From: Desulfotomaculaceae bacterium
GTDB taxonomy: Bacteria > Bacillota > Desulfotomaculia > Desulfotomaculales > Pelotomaculaceae
Assembly (NCBI GenBank): GCA_028702695.1
Contig: JAQVOH010000016.1
Coordinates: forward strand, 1 to 35,608
Reading direction: 5' to 3'
DNA length: 35,608 nucleotides
Under the pieces are notes generated by a model. The model ran no database searches. It was not told the origin of the DNA and worked only from the letters and a program-made list of their open reading frames with translations. This document shows, piece by piece, positions 1-6,052 of this stretch. How positions within the stretch are numbered: position 1 is the first letter of the stretch; every line of letters begins with the position of its first letter. The translations under genes were made by a program, and so were the position numbers.

Positions 1-37
1 TTGTTCGTGCTTAAATAGGTCTTTTTCATGAAAGGAT

Positions 38-1972
38 GTGTTGGTTTTGGGTGAAGGAAGTAACATTAAAATAACCCTGCCGGACGGTGCGGTTAGGGAG
101 TACCAGGTAGGCACAACGCTTTTGGATATCGCCAGGAGTATCAGCCAGCGCCTGGGTAAGGAAGCCTTGGTTGCCAAGGTGGATGGCCGGTTGGCTGACC
201 TGACCACGCCATTGAATAATGACGTTCAAGTCGCATTTTTGACCTTTGAAGACGATGAGGGAAAACATGTTTTCCGTCATAGCACGGCTCACGTCATGGC
301 CGAGGCGGTACAAAAGCTGTTCCCCGGCGCCAAGTTTGCTATTGGGCCGGCCATTGACGACGGCTTTTATTACGATTTTGACACCAAGGAACCCTTTAGC
401 ACGGAGGACCTGGCCAAAATCGAAAAGGAAATGGAGGCCATTGTTAAGGCCGATCTGCCCTTTAAACGCTCCGAACTGGAAAGAGCTGACGCGCTGGCCA
501 TGTTCGGTGAGTCAGGCCAGAACTACAAGGTGGAACTGATTGAGGACCTACCTCAGGATGTCAGCCTGTCCTGCTACCGCCAGGGTGGCTTTACCGACCT
601 CTGCCTGGGGCCGCACGTACCCTCAACCGGGCGCTTGAAATCTTTCAAATTGATGAGCGTAGCAGGCGCGTACTGGCGGGGCAGCGAGAAAAATAAGATG
701 CTTCAACGGATTTACGGTACCTCTTACCCCAAGAAAGCCATGCTTGAAGAACACCTCTTCCGGCTCGAGGAGGCCAAGCGGCGGGATCATAGAAAAATCG
801 GCGCGGAACTGGACCTTTTCAGTATCCATGAAGAGGGCCCGGGCTTTCCTTTTTTCCACCCCAAGGGTATGGTACTGCGTAACGAACTGGAGGAATTTTG
901 GCGCCAAGAGCACAAAAAAAGGGGTTACCAGGAGATTCGCACACCAATTATTTTAAACAGATCCCTATGGGAGCAGTCCGGGCACTGGGACCATTACCGC
1001 GATAACATGTATTTCACCAAGATTGACGAGGGTGACTATGCCGTCAAACCAATGAACTGTCCCGGCAGCATCCTCATTTACAAAAACAAGCTGCACAGCT
1101 ACCGGGAACTGCCGATCCGCCTCGCCGAACTGGGGTTGGTGCACCGTCACGAGCTGTCCGGTGTCCTGCACGGGCTGATGAGAGTGCGCTGTTTCACCCA
1201 GGACGACGCCCATATTTTCATGCTCCCCTCCCAGGTCAAGGAGGAGATCGTGGGTGTAATCGACATGTTGGACGACTTTTACAAGGTCTTCGGTTTTCCC
1301 TACAACGTGGAGCTTTCCACCAAACCCAAAGATGCGATGGGTTCGGATGAAATCTGGGAAATGGCCACCGGTGCGCTGCGAGAGGCGCTGGAAAGCAGGG
1401 GCATGGATTACAAAGTCAATGAGGGGGACGGGGCCTTCTACGGGCCGAAAATTGACTTCCACCTCAGGGATTCCCTGGGACGCACCTGGCAGTGCGGGAC
1501 GATCCAGCTCGACTTTCAGATGCCGGAGAAGTTCGACCTGAACTATGTTGGCGAGGACGGCCAGAAGCACAGGCCGGTGATGATCCACCGCGTGCTCTTC
1601 GGCAGCATTGAAAGATTTATCGGTATCCTCACCGAGCACTTTGCCGGCGCCTTCCCGGTCTGGTTGGCCCCCATCCAGGCCCGCGTCCTGCCCATCACCG
1701 ACCGCCACCTGCCATACGCCCGTAAAGTTATGGACAGCCTGGAGCAAAACGGCATCCGGGTGGAGATGGACGCCCGCAACGAGAAAATTAACTATAAAAT
1801 TCGGGAAGCACAGGGGCAGAAAATTCCCTATATGCTGGTGGTGGGTGACAAGGAAGCCGAACAAGGGGCCGTGGCCGTCCGTCACCGCACCCAGGGTGAC
1901 CTTGGAGCCCTCCCGTTGGATGAGTTCGAAGAAACCCTGCTGCGTGAAATCGAAGAGAAAGCTAACGCCTGA
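38..1972 (+). CDS. thrS: Threonine--tRNA ligase
   Basis: Class II aminoacyl-tRNA synthetase that charges tRNA-Thr in the cytoplasm; 644 residues, the usual full length. In order I see a TGS domain (about 1-65), the editing domain with the HSTAH metal motif near residues 81-85 and a later Cys/His pair (CLGPH), the catalytic core with the zinc cysteine in KPMNCPG (about 337-343), motif 2 around RVRCFTQDDAH (about 383-393), motif 3 around HRVLFGSIERF (about 517-527), and the C-terminal anticodon-binding domain beginning near FPVWLAP. The start is uncertain: GTG at 38 and TTG at 41 or 47 are in frame, and AAGGA at 32-36 fits TTG 41 or 47 better than GTG 38. Any T-box or promoter would lie before the window. 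The gene after it, infC, has its own promoter. Confidence 0.97.
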   Translation: MLVLGEGSNIKITLPDGAVREYQVGTTLLDIARSISQRLGKEALVAKVDGRLADLTTPLNNDVQVAFLTFEDDEGKHVFRHSTAHVMAEAVQKLFPGAKFAIGPAIDDGFYYDFDTKEPFSTEDLAKIEKEMEAIVKADLPFKRSELERADALAMFGESGQNYKVELIEDLPQDVSLSCYRQGGFTDLCLGPHVPSTGRLKSFKLMSVAGAYWRGSEKNKMLQRIYGTSYPKKAMLEEHLFRLEEAKRRDHRKIGAELDLFSIHEEGPGFPFFHPKGMVLRNELEEFWRQEHKKRGYQEIRTPIILNRSLWEQSGHWDHYRDNMYFTKIDEGDYAVKPMNCPGSILIYKNKLHSYRELPIRLAELGLVHRHELSGVLHGLMRVRCFTQDDAHIFMLPSQVKEEIVGVIDMLDDFYKVFGFPYNVELSTKPKDAMGSDEIWEMATGALREALESRGMDYKVNEGDGAFYGPKIDFHLRDSLGRTWQCGTIQLDFQMPEKFDLNYVGEDGQKHRPVMIHRVLFGSIERFIGILTEHFAGAFPVWLAPIQARVLPITDRHLPYARKVMDSLEQNGIRVEMDARNEKINYKIREAQGQKIPYMLVVGDKEAEQGAVAVRHRTQGDLGALPLDEFEETLLREIEEKANA

Positions 1973-2079
1973 TACTTTCGGGTAGTACCATAGTTTCCTG
2001 GATGCTTGCGAATTAATGTTGCAAATAGAGTATTTTTATTGATAGTTTCTGATTGAGACGCAATATTAGAGATAACTTC

Positions 2080-2109
2080 TTGACGCGCCCAGCATGGATA
2101 TGTTATAAT
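2080..2109 (+). promoter_or_regulatory. Promoter of the infC-rpmI-rplT operon
   Basis: TTGACG at 2080-2085 and TATAAT at 2104-2109 are separated by 18 bases, and a TG pair at 2101-2102 makes an extended -10. Transcription should begin near 2116, just before the structured leader. The stretch 1973-2079 after thrS shows no gene and no convincing terminator. Confidence 0.8.
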
Positions 2110-2115
2110 AACGCA

Positions 2116-2237
2116 GTCTAATTGCAAAATTTACAAGTAGAAGCCATCCGCTTCTCACCTTACGACGCTGTAAGAGCAGTCCATAAGGTTCTTGAATAGT
2201 TTAAACTATTAAGCGGGTGGGTTTTGCCCGCTTTTTT
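2116..2237 (+). promoter_or_regulatory. L20-type autoregulatory leader of the infC operon
   Basis: Between the promoter and infC the RNA can form nested stems: AGAAGC (2139-2144) with GCTTCT (2150-2155), and ACCTTA (2157-2162) with TAAGGT (2184-2189). A terminator hairpin follows at 2211-2237. In Firmicutes, ribosomal protein L20 is known to bind such a leader and provoke premature termination of infC-rpmI-rplT. The position, order of stems and terminal attenuator fit that element; assignment to the Rfam L20 leader is from memory and should be confirmed with its covariance model. Confidence 0.72.
2211..2237 (+). terminator. Attenuator terminator before infC
   Basis: AAGCGGG at 2211-2217 pairs with CCCGCTT at 2228-2234, followed by a T run. 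It lies inside the leader, between the promoter and the ribosome site of infC, so it acts as a conditional terminator and not as an operon end. Confidence 0.85.
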
Positions 2238-2270
2238 GTTTGCTTAAAATTTAATGGAGGTGAACCAGCT

Positions 2271-2786
2271 ATTACAAAAGATTTCCGTATTAACGAGGAG
2301 ATCAGAGCTAGAGAAGTCAGAGTTGTCGACAGCGAAGGAAACCAACTCGGCATTATGTCCAGCAGGGATGCCTTGCGTCTAGCGGAGGAGAAGCAACAGG
2401 ACCTTGTTGAAATTGCCCCTGTAGCCAAACCCCCGGTTTGCCGGATTATGGATTTCGGTAAATACAAGTATGAGCAGAGCAAGCGTGACAAAGAGGCAAG
2501 GAAGAAACAAAAAACAATCAGCGTCAAGGAAATCAAGATGCGTCCCAATATCGAAGATCACGATTTTGAGGTCAAGGCCAAAAACGCGGTCCGGTTTTTA
2601 AAGGATGGCGATAAAGTAAAGGCGACTGTTATTTTCCGCGGGCGTGAGATCGTTCATACCCAAATTGGGCAGCAGTTACTGAAAAGACTGGCAGAAGACT
2701 TAACAGAGCTCTGTAGCATTGAAAGACTGCCCAAATTAGAAGGAAAAAACATGATTATGATCCTGGCACCGAAGCAAGAAAACTAG
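2271..2786 (+). CDS. infC: Translation initiation factor IF-3 (ATT start)
   Basis: IF3 binds the 30S subunit, prevents premature 50S joining and checks the start codon. With an ATT start at 2271 the protein has 171 residues, the normal size. It begins with the typical KDFRINEEIRAREVRVV, then the N domain with GIMSSRDAL, the basic linker after MDFGKYKYEQ, and the C domain with KEIKMRPNIEDHDFEVK and VIFRGREIVH. The start was chosen because GGAGGTGA at 2256-2263 sits directly upstream and no ATG, GTG or TTG in frame lies between it and the conserved N terminus. The only in-frame upstream GTG (2217) is inside the terminator stem. Non-canonical AUU starts are the known means by which IF3 represses its own translation. 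It is followed by rpmI after 15 bases. Confidence 0.95.
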   Translation: MTKDFRINEEIRAREVRVVDSEGNQLGIMSSRDALRLAEEKQQDLVEIAPVAKPPVCRIMDFGKYKYEQSKRDKEARKKQKTISVKEIKMRPNIEDHDFEVKAKNAVRFLKDGDKVKATVIFRGREIVHTQIGQQLLKRLAEDLTELCSIERLPKLEGKNMIMILAPKQEN

Positions 2787-2801
2787 AAGGGAGTTGCAGC
2801 A

Positions 2802-2993
2802 ATGCCTAAAATTAAGACCCACCGTGGTGCTGCTAAGCGCTTTAAAAAGACAGCCACCGGGATGCTAAAAGGTTCCCATTCTTATCACAGCCACATTCTT
2901 GGTAAAAAGAGCTCCAAGAGGAAACGCGGCCTGCGTAAATCCACGATTGTCAGCGCGTCAGATATGAACAGACTGAAGAGATTGCTGCCTTAA
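2802..2993 (+). CDS. rpmI: 50S ribosomal protein L35
   Basis: Basic 63-residue protein of the large subunit with the full L35 pattern: [20 protein letters not shown] at the start, [18 protein letters not shown] in the middle and a short C-terminal helix ending in RLKRLLP. GGGAG lies just upstream of the ATG. It is the middle gene of the infC-rpmI-rplT operon and should respond to the same leader. Confidence 0.97.
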   Translation: MPKIKTHRGAAKRFKKTATGMLKGSHSYHSHILGKKSSKRKRGLRKSTIVSASDMNRLKRLLP

Positions 2994-3026
2994 ATCTATA
3001 ACGTTTTTAAACAGGAGGAATGTAAT

Positions 3027-3380
3027 ATGCCACGGGCTAAAAGCAGTGTGGTTTCACACAATAGGCATAAAAAAATACTTAAGTTGGCCAAGGGCTACCG
3101 GGGCGCCAAGAGCAAGCTTTTCCGCGTAGCCAACCAGCAGGTGATGAAGTCGCTGGTTTACGCTTACCGCGACCGTAGAGTGAGAAAACGCGACTTCCGC
3201 AAACTGTGGATCGCTAGGATAAATGCAGCGGCTAGGATGAACGGTATTTCCTACAGCCGCCTCATGAATGGCCTGAAACTGGCTGGTATTGATATCAATC
3301 GCAAGATGCTGTCAGATATGGCCATTAATGACGCCCAGGCGTTCGGCCAATTGGTAGCTATGGCCAAGGCTAAGCTATAG
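3027..3380 (+). CDS. rplT: 50S ribosomal protein L20
   Basis: Large-subunit assembly protein of 117 residues, the usual size. The basic N-terminal extension ([20 protein letters not shown], then [17 protein letters not shown]) is followed by the globular domain with [18 protein letters not shown] and the C-terminal part ending AMAKAKL. An AGGAGGA ribosome site precedes the ATG. In Firmicutes L20 is the regulator that binds the operon leader, so this gene probably closes a feedback loop with the element at 2116-2237. Confidence 0.97.
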   Translation: MPRAKSSVVSHNRHKKILKLAKGYRGAKSKLFRVANQQVMKSLVYAYRDRRVRKRDFRKLWIARINAAARMNGISYSRLMNGLKLAGIDINRKMLSDMAINDAQAFGQLVAMAKAKL

Positions 3381-3409
3381 CAGTAACTGGTATCATAAAC
3401 AAGACAACC

Positions 3410-3446
3410 TTACCAGCAAGTCCGGCATGGTATATAATTACCATGC
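3410..3446 (+). promoter_or_regulatory. Possible promoter with a palindrome over its -10
   Basis: TTACCA (3410-3415) and TATAAT (3433-3438) are 17 bases apart. The -10 forms the loop of a perfect inverted repeat, GCATGGTA (3425-3432) and TACCATGC (3439-3446). It could be a promoter with an operator for the methyltransferase gene at 3573, or a weak terminator of the rplT operon, because TTATTCTTT follows. The rest of 3447-3572 holds a short TATGCA/TGCATA hairpin (3461-3478) and nothing else I recognise. Confidence 0.4.
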
Positions 3447-3572
3447 TTATTCTTTACCCGTATGCATTTAGCTGCATATACCGGTAACGGCGCCGGCAGA
3501 AGGGTGAGGGAATTGCTCGGTATGGCTGGCGTCTTGTTTTTAGGGTAGATGAAGGAGAGGTAGGTTGGGGCA

Positions 3573-4367
3573 GTGCCGGGTAAAAATAATTCCCATGTAA
3601 AATACCTGCGACGGCTGGCAGGGCGACGCTTTCGGGATCAGGAGGGAAAGTTTCTGGTTGAAGGTGTTCGCTTTGTAGAGGAAGCGCTTAATTCCACCTG
3701 GTCTGTAGAAATGCTGGTTTACTCCCCAAGAATTACGGAGGACGGGCGGGGCGGGAGGCTTCTCACCAGCGCCGCCAACCGGGGCATCACCCTGCTGGAG
3801 GTGAAGGACCCACTGTTTAATGAGTTGTCGGGCACCGAAACGCCGCAGGGAATCCTGGCGCTAGTGCGGCAGAGGAACAATACTCTGGAGGAACTGACGG
3901 CGGCCGGTGAGCCTGCCCTGCTGGTGCTGGTGGACGGGGTCCGTGATCCGGGCAATCTCGGAGGCATCATCAGGACTGCAGATGCTGCGGGAGCTGGCGG
4001 TGTCATTCTATTGAAGGGTACAGCAGATATGTACAATCCCAAGACATTACGGTCAACCATGGGGTCGCTTTTTCACCTGCCGGTGATCCAGGGTTGCGCA
4101 GCAGAAGTGGTTATGACCCATCTCGAAGAGCGGGGGATTAAAACCGTAGCTGGCGAACCCAGAGCGGCAAGGGCTGTATATGAATGTGACCTGAGGGTAC
4201 CCTGTGCATTGGCTGTTGGGGGAGAAGCAGCTGGGGCTGGTGAGGCTTTATTGGGCCGGGTATCCGATTTGGTACGCATCCCGATGCCGGGACGGGCCGA
4301 ATCCCTGAATGTGGCAATCTCCGCCGCGATCCTCCTATACGAAGCTGTAAGACAGCGACAAACGTAG
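3573..4367 (+). CDS. TrmH/SpoU-family RNA 2'-O-methyltransferase
   Basis: Probable AdoMet-dependent ribose methyltransferase acting on 23S rRNA or tRNA; the exact target cannot be read from the sequence. The 264-residue protein has an N-terminal substrate-binding domain (about 8-85, with KFLVEGVRFVEEAL). The trefoil-knot SPOUT domain follows with all three motifs: DGVRDPGNLGGIIRTADAAG (about 121-140), KTLRSTMGSLFHLPV (about 154-168), and IPMPGRAESLNVAISAAILL (about 237-256). The GTG start at 3573 follows GGAGAGG at 3554-3560. The position between rplT and pheS is common in clostridia, where it is annotated as RNA methyltransferase TrmH family. Confidence 0.9.
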   Translation: MPGKNNSHVKYLRRLAGRRFRDQEGKFLVEGVRFVEEALNSTWSVEMLVYSPRITEDGRGGRLLTSAANRGITLLEVKDPLFNELSGTETPQGILALVRQRNNTLEELTAAGEPALLVLVDGVRDPGNLGGIIRTADAAGAGGVILLKGTADMYNPKTLRSTMGSLFHLPVIQGCAAEVVMTHLEERGIKTVAGEPRAARAVYECDLRVPCALAVGGEAAGAGEALLGRVSDLVRIPMPGRAESLNVAISAAILLYEAVRQRQT

Positions 4368-4431
4368 TAAAATAGAGACTTTTCCGCAATTTTTTAAAGG
4401 CCGGATGGGGTTCGATTTTTCTGAAACTTCC

Positions 4432-4460
4432 TTGTCATCAATTTTGGCTTATGATATAAT
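4432..4460 (+). promoter_or_regulatory. Strong promoter of the yqzL-like/pheST unit
   Basis: TTGTCA at 4432-4437 and TATAAT at 4455-4460 have a 17-base spacer, with TG at 4452-4453 as an extended -10. Expected start of RNA is about 4467. The only genes downstream are the 30-codon gene at 4506 and, beyond the T-box, pheS and pheT. Confidence 0.8.
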
Positions 4461-4505
4461 CAAACCCAAAAGGTCCCCAAAAAACTGAGGAAAGGTTGTG
4501 GTTAA

Positions 4506-4598
4506 ATGCTTTTAACCGCCGAATTTTTTTGGAGGCTGTTTGAGGCAACCGGTTCCGTGAGGGCTTACATAATTTACAGGAGGCTTGCCGTTCACTAG
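4506..4598 (+). CDS. YqzL-like small protein
   Basis: A 30-residue reading frame from ATG at 4506 to TAG at 4598, preceded by AGGAAAGG at about 4488-4495. The product begins MLLTAEFFWRLFEATGSV and continues RAYIIYRRLAVH. The FW-x-LFE-x-TGSV-x-AY pattern is what I remember of the short YqzL family of Bacillus and clostridia, whose function is unknown. It lies 46 bases after the -10 of a strong promoter and just before the T-box of pheS, so it is probably transcribed whenever that promoter fires, whatever the T-box does. A weak hairpin (4498-4506 with 4511-4519) covers the start codon and might affect its translation. The family assignment is from memory; coding is supported by the promoter, ribosome site and motif. 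Confidence 0.66.
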   Translation: MLLTAEFFWRLFEATGSVRAYIIYRRLAVH

Positions 4599-4613
4599 TT
4601 TAAAAAATAGATG

Positions 4614-4894
4614 AATTGTGATGAAGGGGAAAAGTAGGTGGCTGGCGTTCTTCAGGGAAGGAGGGTCAATAGACTGGAAGCCCTCCCAGGATTGGGTCCA
4701 TTGAAGTTCACCCCGGAACTGCAGCTGAACGTTTTACCAGTAGGTGTCGCCGGATCTTCTACCGTTATCAGAAGGCAGTATCGGGCTTTTAGCAAGCCCC
4801 GTACGTAAGTGAGAGTTTATGCTCAGCGGGTATAAACTAGAGGGTGGTACCGCGGAAAGAAATAATCCGTCCCTGTAGAGGGGGCGGTTTTTTT
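4614..4894 (+). promoter_or_regulatory. T-box riboswitch of pheST (Phe specifier)
   Basis: The T-box sequence AGGGTGGTACCGCG is at 4841-4854, followed by the terminator at 4867-4894. Near the 5' end, GGGG followed by AAAAGTAG (about 4626-4637) can face TGAAGTTCA followed by CCCC (4702-4714). This gives the usual specifier loop with its AGTA/GAA loop-E strands. The bases after GAAG are TTC (4707-4709), the Phe codon, followed by a purine, which matches the phenylalanyl-tRNA synthetase genes downstream. Uncharged tRNA-Phe should stabilise the antiterminator and allow pheST expression. The exact 5' boundary is approximate. Confidence 0.92.
4867..4894 (+). terminator. T-box terminator before pheS
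   Basis: CCGTCCC (4867-4873) pairs with GGGGCGG (4881-4887) and is followed by seven T. The left arm lies just after the T-box sequence, as expected for the mutually exclusive antiterminator and terminator. Confidence 0.9.
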
Positions 4895-4947
4895 ATTGTT
4901 TTATGACCCGTAATACATATATCGAAGTAGCCAGGAGGTTTTGTCTT

Positions 4948-5970
4948 TTGGAAGAAAAGTTGAAAAGGCTTAATGAAGATGTCCGCAAGGCTCTGGCGGA
5001 AGCACACACCATGGATGAACTGAATGAAATCAGAGTCAGGATACTGGGCAAGAAGGGTGAGCTCACCCAGATCCTGCGTGGCATGGGAGGTTTAAGTTCC
5101 GAGGAAAGGCCCCGTATCGGTCAGGTGGCCAATGAGGTCAGAAATACCATCGAAGGAGAGCTGACTGCAAGGACTGCCGGACTCAAGGAACTGCTCAAGG
5201 AGCAAAAGCTGCGCGAAGAAGGGATTGATATCACCCTCCCCGGTACACCGGTGCCCCGGGGCCGTAAGCACCCCTTAACCATTGTACGGGAAGAAATCCA
5301 GGACATATTTTTAGGCCTGGGCTTTAGCATTGCCGAAGGGCCGGAGATAGAGACAGACTACTACAACTTTGAAGCCCTCAACCTGCCCAAGGACCACCCT
5401 GCCCGGGATATGCAGGATACCTTTTTTATCAGCCCAGAAACCCTCTTAAGGACCCACACCTCGCCAGTCCAGGTGAGGACGATGGAAAAGACCGCGCCAG
5501 AGTTGCCGGTGAAAATCATAGTTCCCGGGAAGGTCTACCGTCGTGATGATGACGCCACCCATTCCCCCATGTTCAATCAGGTAGAGGGGTTGGCTGTTGA
5601 CCGGCGGATTACCTTTAGCGATCTGAAGGGGACCCTGGACCTTTTTGCCAGACTTATGTTTGGCATGAAAACAAAGACCCGCTTTAGGCCCAGTTTTTTC
5701 CCATTTACCGAACCGAGCGCCGAAGTAGACATCTCCTGTGTGATTTGCGGTGGCGATGGCTGCCGGGTCTGCTCCCACACCGGTTGGCTGGAAATTCTGG
5801 GGTCGGGTATGGTACATCCACGTGTGCTGGAAGTGTCCGGTTATAATTCGGAGGAGGTTACCGGGTTTGCTTTTGGCATGGGGGTTGAGCGCATTACTAT
5901 GCTGAAGTACGGTATTGACGATATGCGCCTGCTGTTTGACAATGATTTGAGATTCTTGCAGCAGTTTTAA
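4948..5970 (+). CDS. pheS: Phenylalanine--tRNA ligase alpha subunit
   Basis: Catalytic subunit of the (alpha-beta)2 enzyme. From TTG at 4948 it has 340 residues, the standard bacterial size, beginning [16 protein letters not shown] (N-terminal coiled coil). Class II motifs are visible: the [17 protein letters not shown] region, [11 protein letters not shown], motif 2 in [20 protein letters not shown] (about 193-212), [17 protein letters not shown], and motif 3 in [20 protein letters not shown] (about 304-323). A cysteine-rich insert [14 protein letters not shown] (about 263-276) looks like a small metal-binding knuckle and is common in clostridial PheS. The frame is open from 4903, but AGGAGG at 4933-4938 and family length favour TTG 4948. 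Expression is under the T-box. Confidence 0.96.
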   Translation: MEEKLKRLNEDVRKALAEAHTMDELNEIRVRILGKKGELTQILRGMGGLSSEERPRIGQVANEVRNTIEGELTARTAGLKELLKEQKLREEGIDITLPGTPVPRGRKHPLTIVREEIQDIFLGLGFSIAEGPEIETDYYNFEALNLPKDHPARDMQDTFFISPETLLRTHTSPVQVRTMEKTAPELPVKIIVPGKVYRRDDDATHSPMFNQVEGLAVDRRITFSDLKGTLDLFARLMFGMKTKTRFRPSFFPFTEPSAEVDISCVICGGDGCRVCSHTGWLEILGSGMVHPRVLEVSGYNSEEVTGFAFGMGVERITMLKYGIDDMRLLFDNDLRFLQQF

Positions 5971-6052
5971 AATAGTATACGAAGACATTGACTTCAAACA
6001 AGACTTAATCCGGCGAAAAAAAGCCGGTTAACATGGGGAGGTTAACAGCACT

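Noticed and set aside
1-37. Possible end of a T-box or leader before thrS
   Set aside because: Only 37 bases are visible and no T-box core or terminator can be recognised.
965-1885. 306-residue open frame on the minus strand inside thrS
   Set aside because: It is fully antisense to conserved thrS codons, shows no family motif, and is a frame shadow of GC-biased coding DNA.
2217-2270. GTG start for a longer infC product
   Set aside because: This GTG lies in the attenuator stem with no ribosome site, and the added residues are not part of IF3.
4498-4530. Hairpin GTGGTTAAA/TTTAACCGC followed by T7, looking like an early terminator
   Set aside because: The arms flank the start codon of the YqzL-like gene and the T run is part of its EFFW codons, so I treat it as coding with at most a translational effect.
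6010-6027. CCGGC/GCCGG hairpin between pheS and pheT as terminator
   Set aside because: There is no T run and the two subunits must be co-expressed; it may at most be a processing site.
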